Source: an uncultured Pseudorhodobacter sp. (GTDB taxonomy: Bacteria > Pseudomonadota > Alphaproteobacteria > Rhodobacterales > Rhodobacteraceae). Taken from it: a stretch of 7,683 nucleotides of DNA. Position numbers and translations under genes: made by a program. Location: contig CALEMZ010000067.1 of the NCBI GenBank assembly GCA_937910975.1, positions 1-7,683 on the forward strand, written 5' to 3'. A model generated the notes under the pieces. It made no database searches. It saw nothing but the letters and a program-made list of their open reading frames with translations, and had not been told where the DNA came from. Position 1 is the stretch's first letter. Each line of letters opens with the position of its first letter. Below, piece after piece: positions 6,563 through 7,683 of this stretch.

Positions 6563-6663
6563 CTGAATTCCGTCGCTGTTTTTTGGAGCGGGGCTAGACA
6601 TGCGGCAACTTGGGCCGCTATTGGGGGAGACAGGTTAAGAATATAACGGGGTACGATTTCAGA

Positions 6664-7200
6664 ATGAGGCTGAAGAAATCGGTCGTCATGGTAGGGATGA
6701 TGGGCGCGGGAAAGACCGCGATCGGAACCCAGATTGCCCGGCTACTTTCGGTGCCCTTCATCGATTCCGATGATGAGATTGTACTCGCTGCCAACCGCAG
6801 CATCGCCGAGATATTCGAGCGCGACGGCGAGCCGTTTTTCCGTCACAAGGAAACTCAGGTGCTTGGGCGTTTGCTCGAAGGGCCAAGTGCGGTGCTTTCC
6901 ACAGGCGGGGGGGCGTTCATGTCGCCCCTCAACCGGCAGATGATCGCGGAAAAAGGCGTATCCGTCTGGCTGCGTGCCGATCTGGAGTTGCTGTGGAACC
7001 GTGTACGCCACAAAACCACCCGGCCGTTGTTGCGCACCGCCGATCCGCGCGCAACACTCAGGGATATATATAAAACACGTGTGCCAATCTATGCTTTGGC
7101 CGATCTGACGGTAGATGCCGAAGCGGATTTGTCGATCGACGATATGGCACGCCGAGTGCTTGAGGCGCTGTCGACCCGCACTGATGTTTTGGAGGGATAG
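6664..7200 (+). CDS. aroK: Shikimate kinase
   Basis: Phosphorylates shikimate to shikimate 3-phosphate with ATP, the fifth step of the shikimate pathway, in the cytosol. The 178-residue protein is of normal family length. The Walker A loop is GMMGAGKT (11-18). The shikimate-binding Asp is in DSDDE (34-38), Arg60 lies in FFRHKE, and GGGAF (81-85) is the Walker B-like glycine motif. Arg120 in the RPLL lid and Arg139 in KTRVPIY complete the active site. I chose the ATG at 6664 because it puts the start just before the conserved first strand; an in-frame TTG at 6610 would add 18 residues that look unlike the family. Neither start has a good ribosome site. It is followed after six bases by aroB, and runs opposite to the xerD operon across a shared intergenic region. 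Confidence 0.95.
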   Translation: MRLKKSVVMVGMMGAGKTAIGTQIARLLSVPFIDSDDEIVLAANRSIAEIFERDGEPFFRHKETQVLGRLLEGPSAVLSTGGGAFMSPLNRQMIAEKGVSVWLRADLELLWNRVRHKTTRPLLRTADPRATLRDIYKTRVPIYALADLTVDAEADLSIDDMARRVLEALSTRTDVLEG

Positions 7201-7206
7201 GGGCAA

Positions 7207-7683
7207 ATGCAGACCGATATTGTCAGGGTTGAACTGGGTGCGCGCAGCTATGATGTACGTATCGGTCATGGGCTGATTGATAGGGCAGGGGCCGAAATCG
7301 CCCCCTTTCTGCGCCGCCGCCGGGTGGCCATTGTCACCGATGAAACAGTGGGAGCGCTGCATCTTGAAAGGCTTCAGGCCGCACTCAGGGCGCATGGGAT
7401 CGAAAGCACCGCCCTTGCGCTGCCCCCCGGTGAGGCAACCAAGGCCTGGCCACAGTTTTCGCGCTGCGTGGAATGGTTGTTGGACCAGAAGGTCGAGCGT
7501 AAAGACCTTGTGATCGCCTTTGGTGGCGGGGTGATTGGTGATTTGGTGGGTTTTGCCGCCGCCGTCCTGCGCAGGGGTGTGGGGTTTGTACAAATCCCCA
7601 CCTCTTTGCTCGCGCAGGTCGATAGCTCTGTCGGTGGCAAAACCGGAATCAACGCCCCGCAAGGCAAGAACCTGATCGGGGCC
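7207..7683 (+). CDS. aroB: 3-dehydroquinate synthase, N-terminal part (cut by window end)
   Basis: Converts DAHP to 3-dehydroquinate using NAD+ and a divalent metal, the second step of the shikimate pathway. The first 159 codons are present, of about 370 usual; the frame is open to the last base, so the truncation is only the window edge. The NAD-binding glycine motif GGGVIGD is at 106-112 with DLVGFAAA following, and the substrate-binding stretch QIPTSLLAQVDSS (129-141) leads into VGGKTGIN with Lys145 and Asn149, all family hallmarks. The metal ligands lie further on and are not visible. The ATG at 7207 has AGGGG three bases upstream and GGAGG about 12 upstream, the latter inside the end of aroK. 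The six-base gap to aroK indicates one transcript with coupled translation. Confidence 0.95.
   Translation, partial: MQTDIVRVELGARSYDVRIGHGLIDRAGAEIAPFLRRRRVAIVTDETVGALHLERLQAALRAHGIESTALALPPGEATKAWPQFSRCVEWLLDQKVERKDLVIAFGGGVIGDLVGFAAAVLRRGVGFVQIPTSLLAQVDSSVGGKTGINAPQGKNLIGA

Noticed and set aside
6372..6566. A 64-codon plus-strand open frame in the divergent region
   Set aside because: Partly antisense to the small membrane-protein gene, no ribosome site seen, and the product has no hydrophobic segment or family likeness; it also covers the probable promoter region.
6600..6638. A 12-codon frame as an attenuator leader peptide for aroK
   Set aside because: It contains no Phe, Tyr or Trp codons and no terminator/antiterminator pair follows, so aromatic amino-acid attenuation is not supported.

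Overview
The window looks like chromosomal DNA from an alphaproteobacterium, most likely of the Rhodobacterales (Roseobacter group). The grounds are GC-rich coding sequence, the style of the encoded proteins (a shikimate kinase with a VVMVGMMGAGKT start, a reductive corrinoid activator ending in a Gly/Arg tail), and xerD lying divergent to aroK-aroB, an arrangement I recall from this order. No database search was possible, so the genus is left open.

Left part (1-2412), minus strand: a tRNA-Gly(CCC) with its own probable promoter, then a 680-residue protein with an N-terminal [2Fe-2S] ferredoxin domain and a C-terminal ASKHA ATPase domain (RACo/RamA type, DUF4445), then a 198-bp gap before the next gene that probably holds its promoter. 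None of the corrinoid proteins or methyltransferases it should serve is in the window.

Middle (2413-6421), minus strand: an apparent operon, read from right to left. It begins with a small one-helix membrane protein of 53 (or 44) residues, then an exported protein of 522 residues and unknown function, then XerD recombinase, then a CNNM/CorC-type membrane protein with two CBS domains. The first two genes overlap by 11 nt, the second and third by 4 nt (ATGA), and the third and fourth are 52 nt apart with no visible terminator. XerD (chromosome dimer resolution) and the CorC-like protein (divalent cation export or Mg homeostasis) have known roles. The two leading genes do not and are the most interesting part of the window.

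Right part (6422-7683): a 242-bp divergent intergenic region, then plus-strand aroK (shikimate kinase) and aroB (3-dehydroquinate synthase, cut off by the window end), six bases apart. They supply two steps of the shikimate pathway to aromatic amino acids. The divergent region holds two near-identical 12-bp sites of the form GCAA-N4-TTGC, 22 bp apart, which look like a paired operator and overlap the likely promoter of the leftward operon.

I saw no CRISPR array, insertion sequence, phage gene or toxin-antitoxin pair. The candidate undescribed unit is the small membrane protein plus exported 522-residue protein coupled to xerD.
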